From positions 1 through 40,669 of the forward strand of contig JAUXWT010000063.1 in NCBI GenBank assembly GCA_030681475.1: a stretch of 40,669 nt of DNA, in the 5' to 3' direction. The notes under the pieces were generated by a model that worked only from the letters and a program-made list of their open reading frames with translations, was not told the origin of the DNA and made no database searches. A program made the translations under genes and the position numbers. Source of the stretch: Bacteroidales bacterium (GTDB lineage: Bacteria > Bacteroidota > Bacteroidia > Bacteroidales > FEN-979). Each line of letters begins with the position of its first letter. Position 1 is the first letter of the stretch. Of the stretch, positions 16,414 through 25,781 are shown piece by piece.

Positions 16414-17490
16414 ATGAAGAAAATAAAATTAGAAAAACTTGCTTCTGAGAAAAGCAGCCCGTGTGTTACTATTTCAATGAACACACACAAAACATCCCCC
16501 GATAACCTGGAAGACATTATCGGGCTGAAAAACCTTTTAAAAGAGTCACATGAACGCGTGAAGAATGAATTTGGCAAACGGCCTCTCAGTGATTTGCTTG
16601 AAAAAATCGATAGCCTGGATAAGGAAATAGATGTTTCCTTTAATTTGGAAAGTCTGCATATATTTCTTTCTGATTCAACAAAAGAAATTGTGAGATCATC
16701 CTGGCCAGTGAGGCAAAATACTGTTCATGTAGCAGAAAACTTTGCTGTTAAACCATTGATTAAAGACTTAAACAGGACAGAAGAGTATCTTATCCTTGTA
16801 CTGTCTCAGTCTGGTGTTCGCTTGTTTCGTGCCATCAATGATCGCATAGCTGACGAACTAAAAAGCGATGGTTTCCCTTTTGCTCAAAACCCTCATATGT
16901 TAACTGATCATGACAAATTAAGCGATGGTAAGCAGGTTGATAATATGGTGCGTGAGTTTTTCAACACAGTTGATAAAGCAGTGGTGAAAGTGTTTAATAA
17001 AACTGATATGAAATGTGTTGTGATCTGCACCGAAGACAATTACAGCCGTCTGATGCAGGTTGCAGATAAACCTTTTATTTATCTTGGATACGCTAGTATA
17101 AACTACAATAACACCGCAAATCATACCATAGCTGCTGATGCATGGAAAATAGCAAGTGTATTACAAAAACAATACGTTGCCGGGGCCATCAATGAAATGC
17201 AGGAAGCTGTCGGACAAGGCAAGGTTCTTACCGACTTATCAGAGATTTTTCGGGCAGCAAAAGAGGGTAGGGGAGATTTGTTGATTGTTCACGGTGAATT
17301 CCGTCAGGCAGTAAGAATGACGGGGGAATTTTCTTTCGATTTAGTAAATGATGTAACATTGCCAGGTGTAATAGACGACATCACCAGCGATATTGCCTGG
17401 GAAGTAATTTCTAAAAAAGGGCGGGCAATTTTTACAGATCAGGAAGAAATTAAATCTTTAGGAGATGTTGTTTTGAAAGTCCGGTATTAG
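16414..17490 (+). CDS. baeRF3-like (archaeo-eukaryotic release-factor-related) protein
   Basis: A 358-residue protein that fits the bacterial eRF1-like family baeRF3. The N-terminal part (1-120) opens with SSPCVTISMNTHKTSPDN. A middle domain (about 125-245) follows, with YLILVLSQSGVRLFRA. The C-terminal RNase-H/eL30-like part carries VGQGKVLTDLSEIFRAAKEG and GRGDLLIVHGEF. No GGQ tripeptide is seen, so peptide release in the classical way is not supported. The family is thought to act on ribosomes under stress, but this is inference. It lies between a membrane protein and a Ca-type ATPase in one operon. Confidence 0.75.
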   Translation: MKKIKLEKLASEKSSPCVTISMNTHKTSPDNLEDIIGLKNLLKESHERVKNEFGKRPLSDLLEKIDSLDKEIDVSFNLESLHIFLSDSTKEIVRSSWPVRQNTVHVAENFAVKPLIKDLNRTEEYLILVLSQSGVRLFRAINDRIADELKSDGFPFAQNPHMLTDHDKLSDGKQVDNMVREFFNTVDKAVVKVFNKTDMKCVVICTEDNYSRLMQVADKPFIYLGYASINYNNTANHTIAADAWKIASVLQKQYVAGAINEMQEAVGQGKVLTDLSEIFRAAKEGRGDLLIVHGEFRQAVRMTGEFSFDLVNDVTLPGVIDDITSDIAWEVISKKGRAIFTDQEEIKSLGDVVLKVRY

Positions 17491-17513
17491 AATCGTCTCC
17501 AGTATCTGATAAA

Positions 17514-20177
17514 ATGTGGTTTTCCAAATCATTCGAAGAGGTTCTTACAGAACTTAAGGTCGATCCGTCACAGGGCCTTTCTGAAGAAGAAGCCAAAGCC
17601 AGGTTAATAAAATACGATCTCAACAAACTGAAGGGGAAAAAGAAGAAGAGCATTTTCCAAATGTTCATTGGGCAACTTCACGATTGGCTCATTTATGTTT
17701 TAATTGTTGCCGTTATTATTACAGGGCTCCTGGGGGAGTATATCGATGCAACGATCATCATCCTTGTAATCATCACCAACGCCATGCTGGGCGTCGTTCA
17801 GCAAATCAAAGCAGGAAAAGCGATCGAAGCGCTCCGCAACATGTCGAATCCCATGGCGCTTGTCCGCAGAAATGGTGTAGTGAAGGAGGTTGATTCCCGG
17901 AAGGTTGTACCCGGCGATATTCTTATCCTTAATGTTGGACGGTATATTGCTGCCGATGTCCGTTTAATTGAATCGGCAGATCTGCAGATTGAGGAATCGG
18001 CGCTGACTGGTGAATCTGTTCCTTCCGGAAAAGATGCATCACTGATTCACGACGATCTGAAAACACCTTTGGGCGACCGTGGCAACTGTGCCTTCATGTC
18101 AACCCTGGTCACCGGTGGACGGGGAGTAGGCGTTGTAGTTGAAACCGGGATGAATACTGAAATCGGTAAAATTGCCAAAATCATCAATACGGAAAAAGAA
18201 GACAAAACCCCTTTGGAAGTCCGTCTTGATCAATTAGGCAAAACTATCGGGAAGGCCGCCATTGGAATCTGTCTCCTCATTTTCATTATTGCATCGTTCC
18301 AGGGAAGAGGCCTGGCAGATATGTTCCTTATGTCGGTATCGCTGGCTGTTGCCGCCATCCCCGAAGGCCTTGCGGCCATCGTCGCGGTGGTCCTTTCGAT
18401 CGGGGTAACCAAAATGTCAGGGAAAAACGCAATCATCAGGAAATTGACGGCAGTTGAAACGCTCGGCTCTGTCAATATCATCTGTTCCGACAAAACGGGG
18501 ACTTTGACGCAAAACAAGATGACCGTTACAACCTGTTTCAACCTGGAGGGTAAAATAGCGGTTCACCGGGATAAACAAAACAATGCCACAAAAGACATGC
18601 AATTGCTTGCAAAAGCCATGATTCTATGCTCGGATGCAACCTCTGAGGCGGGACATGGCACGGGAGATCCGACAGAAATTGCTCTACTGATTTTCGCAGA
18701 TGTACTTGGTATTAACAGAAAAATCATACAAGCCGGGAACAAGCGTGCCGGTGAGTTTTCCTTTGATTCTGATCGGAAATTGATGTCAACGCTTAACGAA
18801 GAAAATGGAAAGTACACCGTTTACACCAAAGGCGCTATCGGCAACCTGCTAAAAATTTCAACGCACGTTTTGGAAAAAGGGAATGTGGTACCCATTACAG
18901 ATAGTTACAAAGCACAATACCTGAACGCTGCAGAAGAAATGTCGGACGATGCGCTTCGTACGCTGGGCGTGGCATACAAGCCGGCAGACTCCCTCATTGA
19001 ACCATCTGAAATGGAAAAAAATCTCATCCTCCTGGGAATAGTGGGAATGATGGATCCACCAAGATCTGAAGTAAAGTCTTCAATTGAAATAGCAAAAAAT
19101 GCAGGTATCACAACCATCATGATTACCGGTGACCATAAAAACACAGCATTCGCGATAGCATATGAATTGGGAATTGCGGCAAGCATGGATCAGGTCATTA
19201 CAGGTGAGGACATCGATGACTTAACAGAAAAAGAATTTACCGGCAGGATCACCGGGTATCGGGTATTTGCACGTGTCTCCCCCGAACATAAAGTCAGGAT
19301 AGTCCGTGCCCTGAAAGCCGGAGGGAATGTTGTATCCATGACAGGCGACGGGGTTAATGATGCACCCTCCCTGAATGCCGCTGATATCGGTATTGCTATG
19401 GGCATGACGGGTACCGATGTTGCCAAAGGGGCTTCGGACATGATCCTGACGGATGACAACTTTTCAACCATCGTCACGGCCATTGAACAGGGCAGGAACA
19501 TATACAACAACATTAAGAAGGCGGTTGTCTTTCTCCTGACCTGCAATCTTGGGGAGGTGGTCGCTGTCGTGGTTGTCATTCTTCTTGGGTGGAAAGCCCC
19601 GTTAATTGCCACCCAAATCCTGTGGATAAACCTCCTCACAGATTCCCTCCCTGCAATTGCCCTGGGTATGGATCCCGGAAACCCTGATGTGATGAAAGAA
19701 AAACCGCGGGATTCAAAAGAGAGTTTCTTTGCGGGCGGAGCTGGCCGGCAAATTATTTTTGGCGGGCTCCTTATCGGAACATTGACGATTTTTGCTTTCT
19801 GGTTCGGATACTACGAACATGGTTACAGCCCGTTTAACCCTTCAGTTCCGGCAAATATAGTTGAATATGCCCGAACAATGGCCTTTATGACACTGGTTGC
19901 CTGTCAGTTGTTCTACTCGCTGGCTATCAGGAATAGTTTAAAATCTATTTTTCAGATTGGAGTTTTCACAAATAAATACTTGACCTGGGCTATTTTACTG
20001 GGAGCGCTTCTTCAGTTGATCGTCATTGGTATTCCGGTCATGAAGCGGGCATTCCATCTGCAAATGCCCGATATCCGAAGCTGGATCATGATTATTTCCC
20101 TGGGATTGGTTCCGCTGGTTGCAAATGAACTTATTAAAATATTCATTCGCACCCATCTGAGAAGGAGTGCGCTTTAA
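17514..20177 (+). CDS. Cation-transporting P-type ATPase (P2, Ca2+-ATPase-like)
   Basis: An 887-residue full-length P2 ATPase. The N-terminal cation-ATPase domain is at about 1-70. LTGESVPSGK marks the actuator region. The M4 ion-binding motif is AAIPEGLAAIVAVVLSIG, and the phosphorylated Asp326 is in CSDKTGTLTQNKM. KGA marks nucleotide binding, MTGDGVNDAPSLNAADIGIA the hinge, and a C-terminal cation ATPase domain has about four helices. PEGL with downstream NLGEV and NLLTDSLPA fits the SERCA/PMCA Ca2+ group. It exports Ca2+, or possibly Mn2+, from the cytoplasm. It starts 24 bases after the baeRF3-like gene and ends the operon. Confidence 0.9.
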   Translation: MWFSKSFEEVLTELKVDPSQGLSEEEAKARLIKYDLNKLKGKKKKSIFQMFIGQLHDWLIYVLIVAVIITGLLGEYIDATIIILVIITNAMLGVVQQIKAGKAIEALRNMSNPMALVRRNGVVKEVDSRKVVPGDILILNVGRYIAADVRLIESADLQIEESALTGESVPSGKDASLIHDDLKTPLGDRGNCAFMSTLVTGGRGVGVVVETGMNTEIGKIAKIINTEKEDKTPLEVRLDQLGKTIGKAAIGICLLIFIIASFQGRGLADMFLMSVSLAVAAIPEGLAAIVAVVLSIGVTKMSGKNAIIRKLTAVETLGSVNIICSDKTGTLTQNKMTVTTCFNLEGKIAVHRDKQNNATKDMQLLAKAMILCSDATSEAGHGTGDPTEIALLIFADVLGINRKIIQAGNKRAGEFSFDSDRKLMSTLNEENGKYTVYTKGAIGNLLKISTHVLEKGNVVPITDSYKAQYLNAAEEMSDDALRTLGVAYKPADSLIEPSEMEKNLILLGIVGMMDPPRSEVKSSIEIAKNAGITTIMITGDHKNTAFAIAYELGIAASMDQVITGEDIDDLTEKEFTGRITGYRVFARVSPEHKVRIVRALKAGGNVVSMTGDGVNDAPSLNAADIGIAMGMTGTDVAKGASDMILTDDNFSTIVTAIEQGRNIYNNIKKAVVFLLTCNLGEVVAVVVVILLGWKAPLIATQILWINLLTDSLPAIALGMDPGNPDVMKEKPRDSKESFFAGGAGRQIIFGGLLIGTLTIFAFWFGYYEHGYSPFNPSVPANIVEYARTMAFMTLVACQLFYSLAIRNSLKSIFQIGVFTNKYLTWAILLGALLQLIVIGIPVMKRAFHLQMPDIRSWIMIISLGLVPLVANELIKIFIRTHLRRSAL

Positions 20178-20225
20178 AGTATGAAACGAAGATCTTTGTG
20201 AAAAAATCGTAAGACAACATAATCC

Positions 20226-20260
20226 TTTGGTGAAATATTGACATTTTCTTATTAAATTTG
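20226..20260 (+). promoter_or_regulatory. Candidate constitutive promoter of the CheB-CheR-PAS gene
   Basis: TAAATTTG at 20253-20260 matches the Bacteroidota -7 element TAnnTTTG. A TTTG at 20226-20229 could be the -33 element, though the gap of 23 is slightly long. No ATGTGTGAAT box is present, so this unit seems to lie outside the regulon. The gene starts at 20320. Confidence 0.4.
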
Positions 20261-20319
20261 TGTTGGCATGTGTTCGGATAGGAGGCATGTCAATTAACCA
20301 CAAACAATAAAAACCATTC

Positions 20320-23229
20320 ATGAAACCCAGGGAACCAAACCCGACTATATCCTCCAGGGAGAAAACTCCTGATTCACAATTCCCAATCGTCGCCATTGGC
20401 GCATCGGCTGGCGGACTGGAGGCGTTGGAGCAATTCCTGGGGAATGTCCCGGAAAACAGCGGAATGGCTTATGTTGTGATCCAGCATCTGGATCCGACTC
20501 AGAAAGGTATGTTGCCGGAGTTGCTGCAGCGGGTCGCGAAAATGAAAGTTTTCCAGGTTAAAGACCACATGACTATCAAGCCAAACTGTGTTTATGTCAT
20601 TCCGCCCAACACAACCATGTCTGTTTTAAAAGGGGTGCTTCACCTGTTCTTACCGATCGAAGCCAGAGGTCTGCGCCTTCCGATTGATTTTTTCATGCGT
20701 TCACTTGCCGAGGACCGTCATGGACTTGCCATCGGTGTCATTCTGTCGGGTATGGGCTCTGACGGCAGCATCGGGATTTGTGCCATCAAAGAAAAGAACG
20801 GAATCGTGATGGTGCAGGATCCCGACACAGCAAAATTTGAAAGCATGCCACGCAATGCCATCGATTCGGTTTTGGCTGATATTGTGGCGCCAGCCAACGA
20901 ACTGCCTGCAAGGCTCCATGATTTACTGAAACATATTCCGGTCGTCAAATCAAACCTGGATACTGAGATTAAGGACCAAAGTTCCCTTGAAAAAATAATT
21001 ATCCTTTTGCGAATCCACACCGGCAATGATTTTTCATTGTATAAAAAACACACAGTATATCGACGCATTGAACGACGAATGGGCATACACAAAATTGACA
21101 GGATCACTTCGTATGTTCGTTTTTTACATGAAAATCCAAAGGAGGTCAATATTCTTTTCAAGGAATTGCTGATCGGCGTAACCAATTTTTTTCGCGATAC
21201 ATTGGTATGGGAAAAACTGAAAACAAAGGTAATCCCGGATATACTTGCCAAACAGCAGGAAGGTACGGTAATACGGGCATGGGCGCCTGGTTGTTCCACT
21301 GGAGAAGAGGCCTATTCACTGGCCATCGTGTTTAAAGAAGCTCTGGCAAAAACAATTCCGCACGGAGGTATTTTACTGCAGATTTTTGCGACCGATCTCG
21401 CCAGCGAAGCTATTGAAATAGCCAGGAAAGGCATTTATCCGGCAAATATTGCCGGCGATGTCTCACCTGATCGCCTTCATCGCTTTTTTGTCAAAACCGA
21501 TGAAGGTTATAGAGTCAATGCTGAAATAAGGGAAATGGTTGTGTTTGCGCAGCACAATATCATCATGCATCCTCCTTTTACCAAGATTGATATCCTTTCA
21601 TGCCGTAACCTGCTCATATACATGGATACCGATCTGCAAAAAAAAATACTCGGGCTGTTTTACTACAGCATTAACCCTGAAGGAATTATGGTGCTGGGCA
21701 GTTCGGAAACCCTTGGAATTCAGGGTCCTCTTTTTACAGTTGTTGATTCCAAATTGAAGATTTACAAACGTTCCGTTACGACACTCATCCCTGAATTATT
21801 CGATTTCCCTTCTTCATTTTCCCGAACCAAACTGCCCAATATCGAAAAACAGATAACTCCCGGTGCGATCACAAATATTCAAACGCTTGCCGATCAGTTG
21901 CTCCTGGAGCAGTTTTCACCTGCCGGTGTTTTGGTGAACGAAAATGGTGATATTCTTTACATCAGCGGACATACGGGAAAATATCTTGAGCCGGCAGTTG
22001 GGAAGGCAAACCTGAATATTTTTGCCATGTTACGCGAAGGATTGCGCAACGATTTTCCCAGGGCATTCCGCAAAGCCATCATAAAAAAAGAAGCAGTTGT
22101 TTTACACAATATCAAAGTAGGTATCAACGGGGGTAAACAATCCCTAAGTGTCAAAATTCAATGGATTGACAAACCGGAACCTCTGAATGGGACGGTCATG
22201 ATCATCTTTACGGATATACCCGAGACAGCTGAAATCAAACTGCGGAATAAAAAAGAAAAGGATACATTACAAAATACACGACTGTCGGAATTGGAAAAGG
22301 AGTTGCAGGCATCACATACTGAGATGCAGAACATACTCGAAGAAATGCAGACTTCGCAGGAAGAGCTGAAATCGACCAACGAGGAATTACAATCAACCAA
22401 CGAAGAACTGCAATCGACCAATGAAGAACTCACCACCTCAAAAGAAGAAATGCAAAGCCTGAATGAGGAACTTCAAACTGTCAACGCTGAATTGCAGACG
22501 AAGGTAGATGAATATTCAAGGGTTAACAACGACATGAAGAATCTGCTCAACAGCACGGATATTGCCACCTTGTTTCTCGACAAAGAATTGAATATCCGTC
22601 GCTTTACCCACCAGGCAACCAAGATTTTTAAATTAATAAAAAGCGACATAGGACGACCTTTTACCGATCAGGTTTCTAACCTTATTTACCCTGAATTGGC
22701 TGCCGATGCGCTTGAAGTAATAAGAACACTTATATTTATAGAAAAACAAATTCCCACCAGGGACGGGCGATGGTTTACGATCCGCATTATGCCTTACCGC
22801 ACCTTCGATGACAGAATCGACGGCTTGGTTATCACATTTATCAACCAATCCAATCTCAGGCAGATGGAAGAAAAACTGCTCGAAACAACGCAGATAAACC
22901 GGTTGCTCATGAATACATCCACGGATGTAATCGTTATTTTATCAACTGAATTGACCATACTGGGATTTAATCCCGCAGCTGAATTATTTTTCGGAAAAAA
23001 ACATGATGTAGCAGTGAACCAGAATTATATTCATTTGTTTGTTCCTCCACCATCACAGAAAAAGACTGAAAAAGAGATGCAAAAGCTGTTGGACAATGCG
23101 AAGGATGGCAAAATCAGGATGCAGTTAACAAGGGCCGGTGGTGAAATGTCCCGTGCTGAGTGGTGCGTAAATATTCCGCTCAATAACTTAAAAATAGCAT
23201 CAGCAATGATTTTATCAATTAAAACATAA
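20320..23229 (+). CDS. CheB-CheR fusion with coiled coil and two PAS domains
   Basis: A 969-residue protein. The CheB methylesterase part (about 22-205) has Ser29 in IGASAGGLEAL, His56 in QHLDPTQKG and Asp148 in GMGSDGSIG. The CheR methyltransferase part (about 220-480) has RRMGI, APGCSTGEEAYSLAI and CRNLLIYM. A regular coiled coil (about 665-725) repeats the words STNEEL and QSTNEEL. Two PAS domains follow (about 730-850 and 860-965). No receiver or kinase domain follows, unlike many relatives. Neither CheA nor a chemoreceptor is encoded in the window, so it probably modifies a non-chemotaxis partner. The small PAS gene follows eight bases later. Confidence 0.88.
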   Translation: MKPREPNPTISSREKTPDSQFPIVAIGASAGGLEALEQFLGNVPENSGMAYVVIQHLDPTQKGMLPELLQRVAKMKVFQVKDHMTIKPNCVYVIPPNTTMSVLKGVLHLFLPIEARGLRLPIDFFMRSLAEDRHGLAIGVILSGMGSDGSIGICAIKEKNGIVMVQDPDTAKFESMPRNAIDSVLADIVAPANELPARLHDLLKHIPVVKSNLDTEIKDQSSLEKIIILLRIHTGNDFSLYKKHTVYRRIERRMGIHKIDRITSYVRFLHENPKEVNILFKELLIGVTNFFRDTLVWEKLKTKVIPDILAKQQEGTVIRAWAPGCSTGEEAYSLAIVFKEALAKTIPHGGILLQIFATDLASEAIEIARKGIYPANIAGDVSPDRLHRFFVKTDEGYRVNAEIREMVVFAQHNIIMHPPFTKIDILSCRNLLIYMDTDLQKKILGLFYYSINPEGIMVLGSSETLGIQGPLFTVVDSKLKIYKRSVTTLIPELFDFPSSFSRTKLPNIEKQITPGAITNIQTLADQLLLEQFSPAGVLVNENGDILYISGHTGKYLEPAVGKANLNIFAMLREGLRNDFPRAFRKAIIKKEAVVLHNIKVGINGGKQSLSVKIQWIDKPEPLNGTVMIIFTDIPETAEIKLRNKKEKDTLQNTRLSELEKELQASHTEMQNILEEMQTSQEELKSTNEELQSTNEELQSTNEELTTSKEEMQSLNEELQTVNAELQTKVDEYSRVNNDMKNLLNSTDIATLFLDKELNIRRFTHQATKIFKLIKSDIGRPFTDQVSNLIYPELAADALEVIRTLIFIEKQIPTRDGRWFTIRIMPYRTFDDRIDGLVITFINQSNLRQMEEKLLETTQINRLLMNTSTDVIVILSTELTILGFNPAAELFFGKKHDVAVNQNYIHLFVPPPSQKKTEKEMQKLLDNAKDGKIRMQLTRAGGEMSRAEWCVNIPLNNLKIASAMILSIKT

Positions 23230-23236
23230 CCAACCT

Positions 23237-23788
23237 ATGAATAACGAAGATCAGAATCTGACTGATGCCCAAATGCTGCGCATGAAGGCCGAGAAACAAC
23301 TGAAAGAGAAACAGGTAAAAATGGATAAACCTGTCACTGAAACTGAGGGAAAAAGGATACTGCACGAACTTCAGGTACACCAGATAGAACTGGAGATGCA
23401 GAATGAAGAATTACGCCAGGCAAATGAAACCGCAGAAACAGCGCTGAAAAAGTACACCATGTTGTACGATTTTGCCCCGATGGGCTACTTTACACTCGAT
23501 GCAGACGGAGGCATCTGCGAGTTAAACTTCACTGCCGCCGAAATGCTTGGCGATAAGCGTTTTGCATTGATAAACAGCAACTTCAAACTGTTCGTTGCAG
23601 AAGAATCGAAACCGGTGTTTAACGATTTTTTCAAAAAAGTTCATGCAGGCCTTGGCAAAGAATCGTGCAAGGTGATGCTTGGTTATGACAATAATCCTTT
23701 GTGCCATGTGTATATGGAAGGGATTGTTACCGGCGATGACCAAAGATGCCTTTTATCGGTCGTTGATATTTCAGGCTTCAAAAACTGA
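23237..23788 (+). CDS. PAS-domain protein without output domain
   Basis: A 183-residue soluble protein. The N-terminal half (1-75) is a charged coiled coil with ELQVHQIELEMQNEELRQAN, a segment often found before PAS domains in Bacteroidota kinases. The second half (about 76-180) is a PAS domain with YDFAPMGYFTLDADGGICEL. There is no kinase or DNA-binding part, so it likely supplies a sensor or docking module to a partner, perhaps the CheB-CheR-PAS protein eight bases upstream. It is co-transcribed with that gene. Confidence 0.85.
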   Translation: MNNEDQNLTDAQMLRMKAEKQLKEKQVKMDKPVTETEGKRILHELQVHQIELEMQNEELRQANETAETALKKYTMLYDFAPMGYFTLDADGGICELNFTAAEMLGDKRFALINSNFKLFVAEESKPVFNDFFKKVHAGLGKESCKVMLGYDNNPLCHVYMEGIVTGDDQRCLLSVVDISGFKN

Positions 23789-23826
23789 AACAAATTGCGG
23801 CCATCCTCTTTTAAGCCCCAATGAAA

Positions 23827-23894
23827 ATGTGTGAATTTTGCAAATTTTTTCAAAAAAGATGTAATACTTTTTTGGTTGCAAGCGCTTATTTTTA
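23827..23894 (+). promoter_or_regulatory. Stress-box promoter module, copy 4
   Basis: ATGTGTGAAT at 23827 is followed by TTTGCAA, ATGTAAT as the second half-site 21 bp on, and TATTTTTA (23887-23894) as a -7 box with one departure from consensus. Transcription should begin near 23901, 18 bases before the ATG at 23919. It controls the small protein, CbpA and CbpM. Confidence 0.75.
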
Positions 23895-23918
23895 TGTTTT
23901 CAAAATTCTTTCACCCAT

Positions 23919-24152
23919 ATGAAAACACAAAATGAAAATTCCTTTATAACTGATTGGCAAATATGCAGTTATGATGGATCAGAAATGGATCAACAGCGGG
24001 AGACCAATGGAATTGAAGAGGAAATCGAAAATGGCTTTTTCAATTTTGGACATGATGTTATTTCCGACAAAGTCAATTATCAACCGGCAGGTGATCGCAA
24101 CGAAATGGCTGAAGCCATTGTGAGATGGGAATCATCCAGGTATGTGATTTGA
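23919..24152 (+). CDS. Small acidic protein of unknown function
   Basis: A 77-residue soluble, acidic protein (MKTQNENSFITDWQICSYDG and on) with no membrane segment and no family that I recognise. It is accepted as a gene because it begins 18 bases after the predicted transcription start of promoter copy 4 and precedes the CbpA gene by 34 bases in the same direction. A role tied to the DnaJ-like chaperone is possible but unproven. Confidence 0.55.
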   Translation: MKTQNENSFITDWQICSYDGSEMDQQRETNGIEEEIENGFFNFGHDVISDKVNYQPAGDRNEMAEAIVRWESSRYVI

Positions 24153-24186
24153 TCTGATAAAGCAAACCTGGAGCGTCTGTACATCC

Positions 24187-25080
24187 ATGATATTCGTTGA
24201 CTATTATAAAATATTAGGGATCAAAAAATCTGCAACGCCCGGGGAAATTAAAAGCGCCTACCGGAAACTGGCCAGGAGGCTTCATCCCGATCTGAATCCC
24301 AATGACAAGGATTCAAAAAGAAAATTTCAAGAGATCAATGAAGCCAATGAGGTGTTGAGTGATCCTGAAAAACGTAGAAAATACGATCAGCATGGAGAGC
24401 ATTGGCAGCATGCTGATGAATTTAAAAATGCCCAACAATCCCGCCAGCAATCACCAGGTTCCCGTGGGACAAGGTATTCGGAGGCATCCTCTGGCGGAGA
24501 TTTTTCTGATTTCTTTGAATCCATGTTTGGTGGCGCTGCCAGCTCCGGCAGAGGCAGGCAGGTGAAATACAGGGGAGAAGATTACACTGCGGCGTTGCAT
24601 CTCGATCTAATAGATGCCTTTAAAACCCACAGGCAAACATTAACGGTTAACGATAAAAAAATCAGGATTACAATTCCCGCCGGGGTGGAGAATGGGCAGA
24701 CAATTAAAATAACAGGGCATGGCGGCCCTGGAATGAATGGTGGTCCGAATGGCGATCTTTTCATTTCGTTTTCCATTGCCAATCATCAGGGAATTAAGCG
24801 TTTGGGTGATCATTTATATACCACGGTCGACCTGGATTTATACACTGCCGTATTGGGCGGTGAAATCACCTTGGATACGCTTGACGGGAAAGTTAAATTA
24901 AAGGTAAAACCCGAAACTCAAAATGGGAGCAAAGTAAAGTTAAGTGGCAAAGGATTTCCTGTTTATAAAAATGAGGGACATTTTGGTGACCTGTATGTAA
25001 CCTATCACATTAAAATCCCAACAAATCTGACCGAAAAACAAACGGCCCTCTTTACAGAATTGTCTAAATTGAAATCTTAA
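24187..25080 (+). CDS. cbpA: CbpA-like DnaJ co-chaperone
   Basis: A 297-residue type-II J protein. The J domain (about 5-70) has DYYKILGIKKSAT, the HPD triad at 33-35 and KFQEINEANEVLSDPEKR. A Gly/Ser-rich linker (about 80-118) follows, with no zinc-finger cysteines, and then two C-terminal beta domains (about 130-290) with GQTIKITGHGGPG and KVKLSGKGFP. It delivers clients to DnaK and may bind DNA as E. coli CbpA does. The CbpM-like modulator follows ten bases downstream, which supports the name. It is under promoter copy 4. Confidence 0.9.
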   Translation: MIFVDYYKILGIKKSATPGEIKSAYRKLARRLHPDLNPNDKDSKRKFQEINEANEVLSDPEKRRKYDQHGEHWQHADEFKNAQQSRQQSPGSRGTRYSEASSGGDFSDFFESMFGGAASSGRGRQVKYRGEDYTAALHLDLIDAFKTHRQTLTVNDKKIRITIPAGVENGQTIKITGHGGPGMNGGPNGDLFISFSIANHQGIKRLGDHLYTTVDLDLYTAVLGGEITLDTLDGKVKLKVKPETQNGSKVKLSGKGFPVYKNEGHFGDLYVTYHIKIPTNLTEKQTALFTELSKLKS

Positions 25081-25090
25081 CATTTGAGCC

Positions 25091-25390
25091 ATGCAAAGAG
25101 AGAATTTAATCGCCCTTGATGAGTTCTGCAGCCGCCACAACATAGCGATTTCATTTATCAGTTCGTTGCAGCAAACCGGGTTGATCGAAATTTCGACCAA
25201 AGAAAACCCGGGGTTTATTCATGTAAGTCAACTGGAACAACTGGAGAAATTCCTTCGCTTCTATTACGATCTCGATATTAACATCGAAGGAATTGAGACC
25301 ATTACCCATTTACTGCAACGAATTGACTCCATGCAGGAAGAGATTATTTCGCTCCGGAACAGACTTCGGCTGTATGAACCAATTGAATAA
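25091..25390 (+). CDS. cbpM: CbpM-like chaperone modulator (MerR-fold)
   Basis: A 99-residue protein with the layout of CbpM: a short MerR-like winged helix (ALDEFCSRHNIAISFISSLQ, then TGLIEI), a middle segment with LEQLEKFLRFYYDLDINIEG, and a C-terminal coiled coil (about 68-95). CbpM binds the J domain of CbpA and inhibits it. Its place ten bases after a CbpA gene is the classical arrangement. No promoter lies between them. Confidence 0.85.
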   Translation: MQRENLIALDEFCSRHNIAISFISSLQQTGLIEISTKENPGFIHVSQLEQLEKFLRFYYDLDINIEGIETITHLLQRIDSMQEEIISLRNRLRLYEPIE

Positions 25391-25477
25391 CCGGCTTCTG
25401 TTACTGATTGTGGAGATTGATATCATTGCTGCATAAACAACCAAAACCAATTTTCCGGAAGGTTAGTTTTGAGCTGG

Positions 25478-25545
25478 ATGTGTGAATGATGTAAATCTTT
25501 CCGGAAATTGTGTAATGCTTTCCGGAACTGTTAGCCCCACCTTTG
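25478..25545 (+). promoter_or_regulatory. Stress-box promoter module, copy 5
   Basis: ATGTGTGAATGATGTAAA at 25478, TGTGTAAT at the second half-site and CACCTTTG as the -7 box (25538-25545). The word CTTTCCGGAA occurs twice inside the module 21 bp apart, so here the repeat extends beyond the TGTAA cores. The transcript would start near 25552, directly at the edge of a gene that has lost its beginning. Confidence 0.85.
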
Positions 25546-25553
25546 TAGTGTGA

Positions 25554-25781
25554 TTTTTTTTTTTAATTTCATCAGTTGCTCCGGCAGCAAATGGTTATGT
25601 AAAAGTAAGACAAGACAATAATAACAATTTCGTTATTAAAATAGATGTTTCAGATTTAGCCGAAATCGATAGAATTAAACCAGCGAAACAAACCTATGTG
25701 GTTTGGATGGTTACAGACCGGGATATAACGAAAAATATCGGTGGGAATAATCATCTCAATTACCTAATCCGGTATAAATGA
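25554..25781 (+). pseudogene. Secreted-protein gene that has lost its start and signal peptide
   Basis: An open frame without a start codon reads SSVAPAANGYVKVRQDNNNN, then FVIKIDVSDLAEIDRIKPAK and QTYVVWMVTDRD. The VAPAA-G-VKV and YVVWM patterns belong to a family of small Bacteroidota lipoproteins or exported proteins. The N-terminus is missing and an eleven-T run sits where it should be, immediately after the -7 box of promoter copy 5. A deletion between promoter and gene body is the simplest reading. The stop overlaps the ATG of the DUF3943 gene (ATGA), so the two were once translationally coupled. Confidence 0.6.

Noticed and set aside
20195-20262. TTGTGAAAAAATCGTAAG upstream of the CheB-CheR-PAS gene as a degenerate module copy
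   Set aside because: The first box is mostly unmatched, the second half-site is missing and the TAAATTTG lies three bases out of place.
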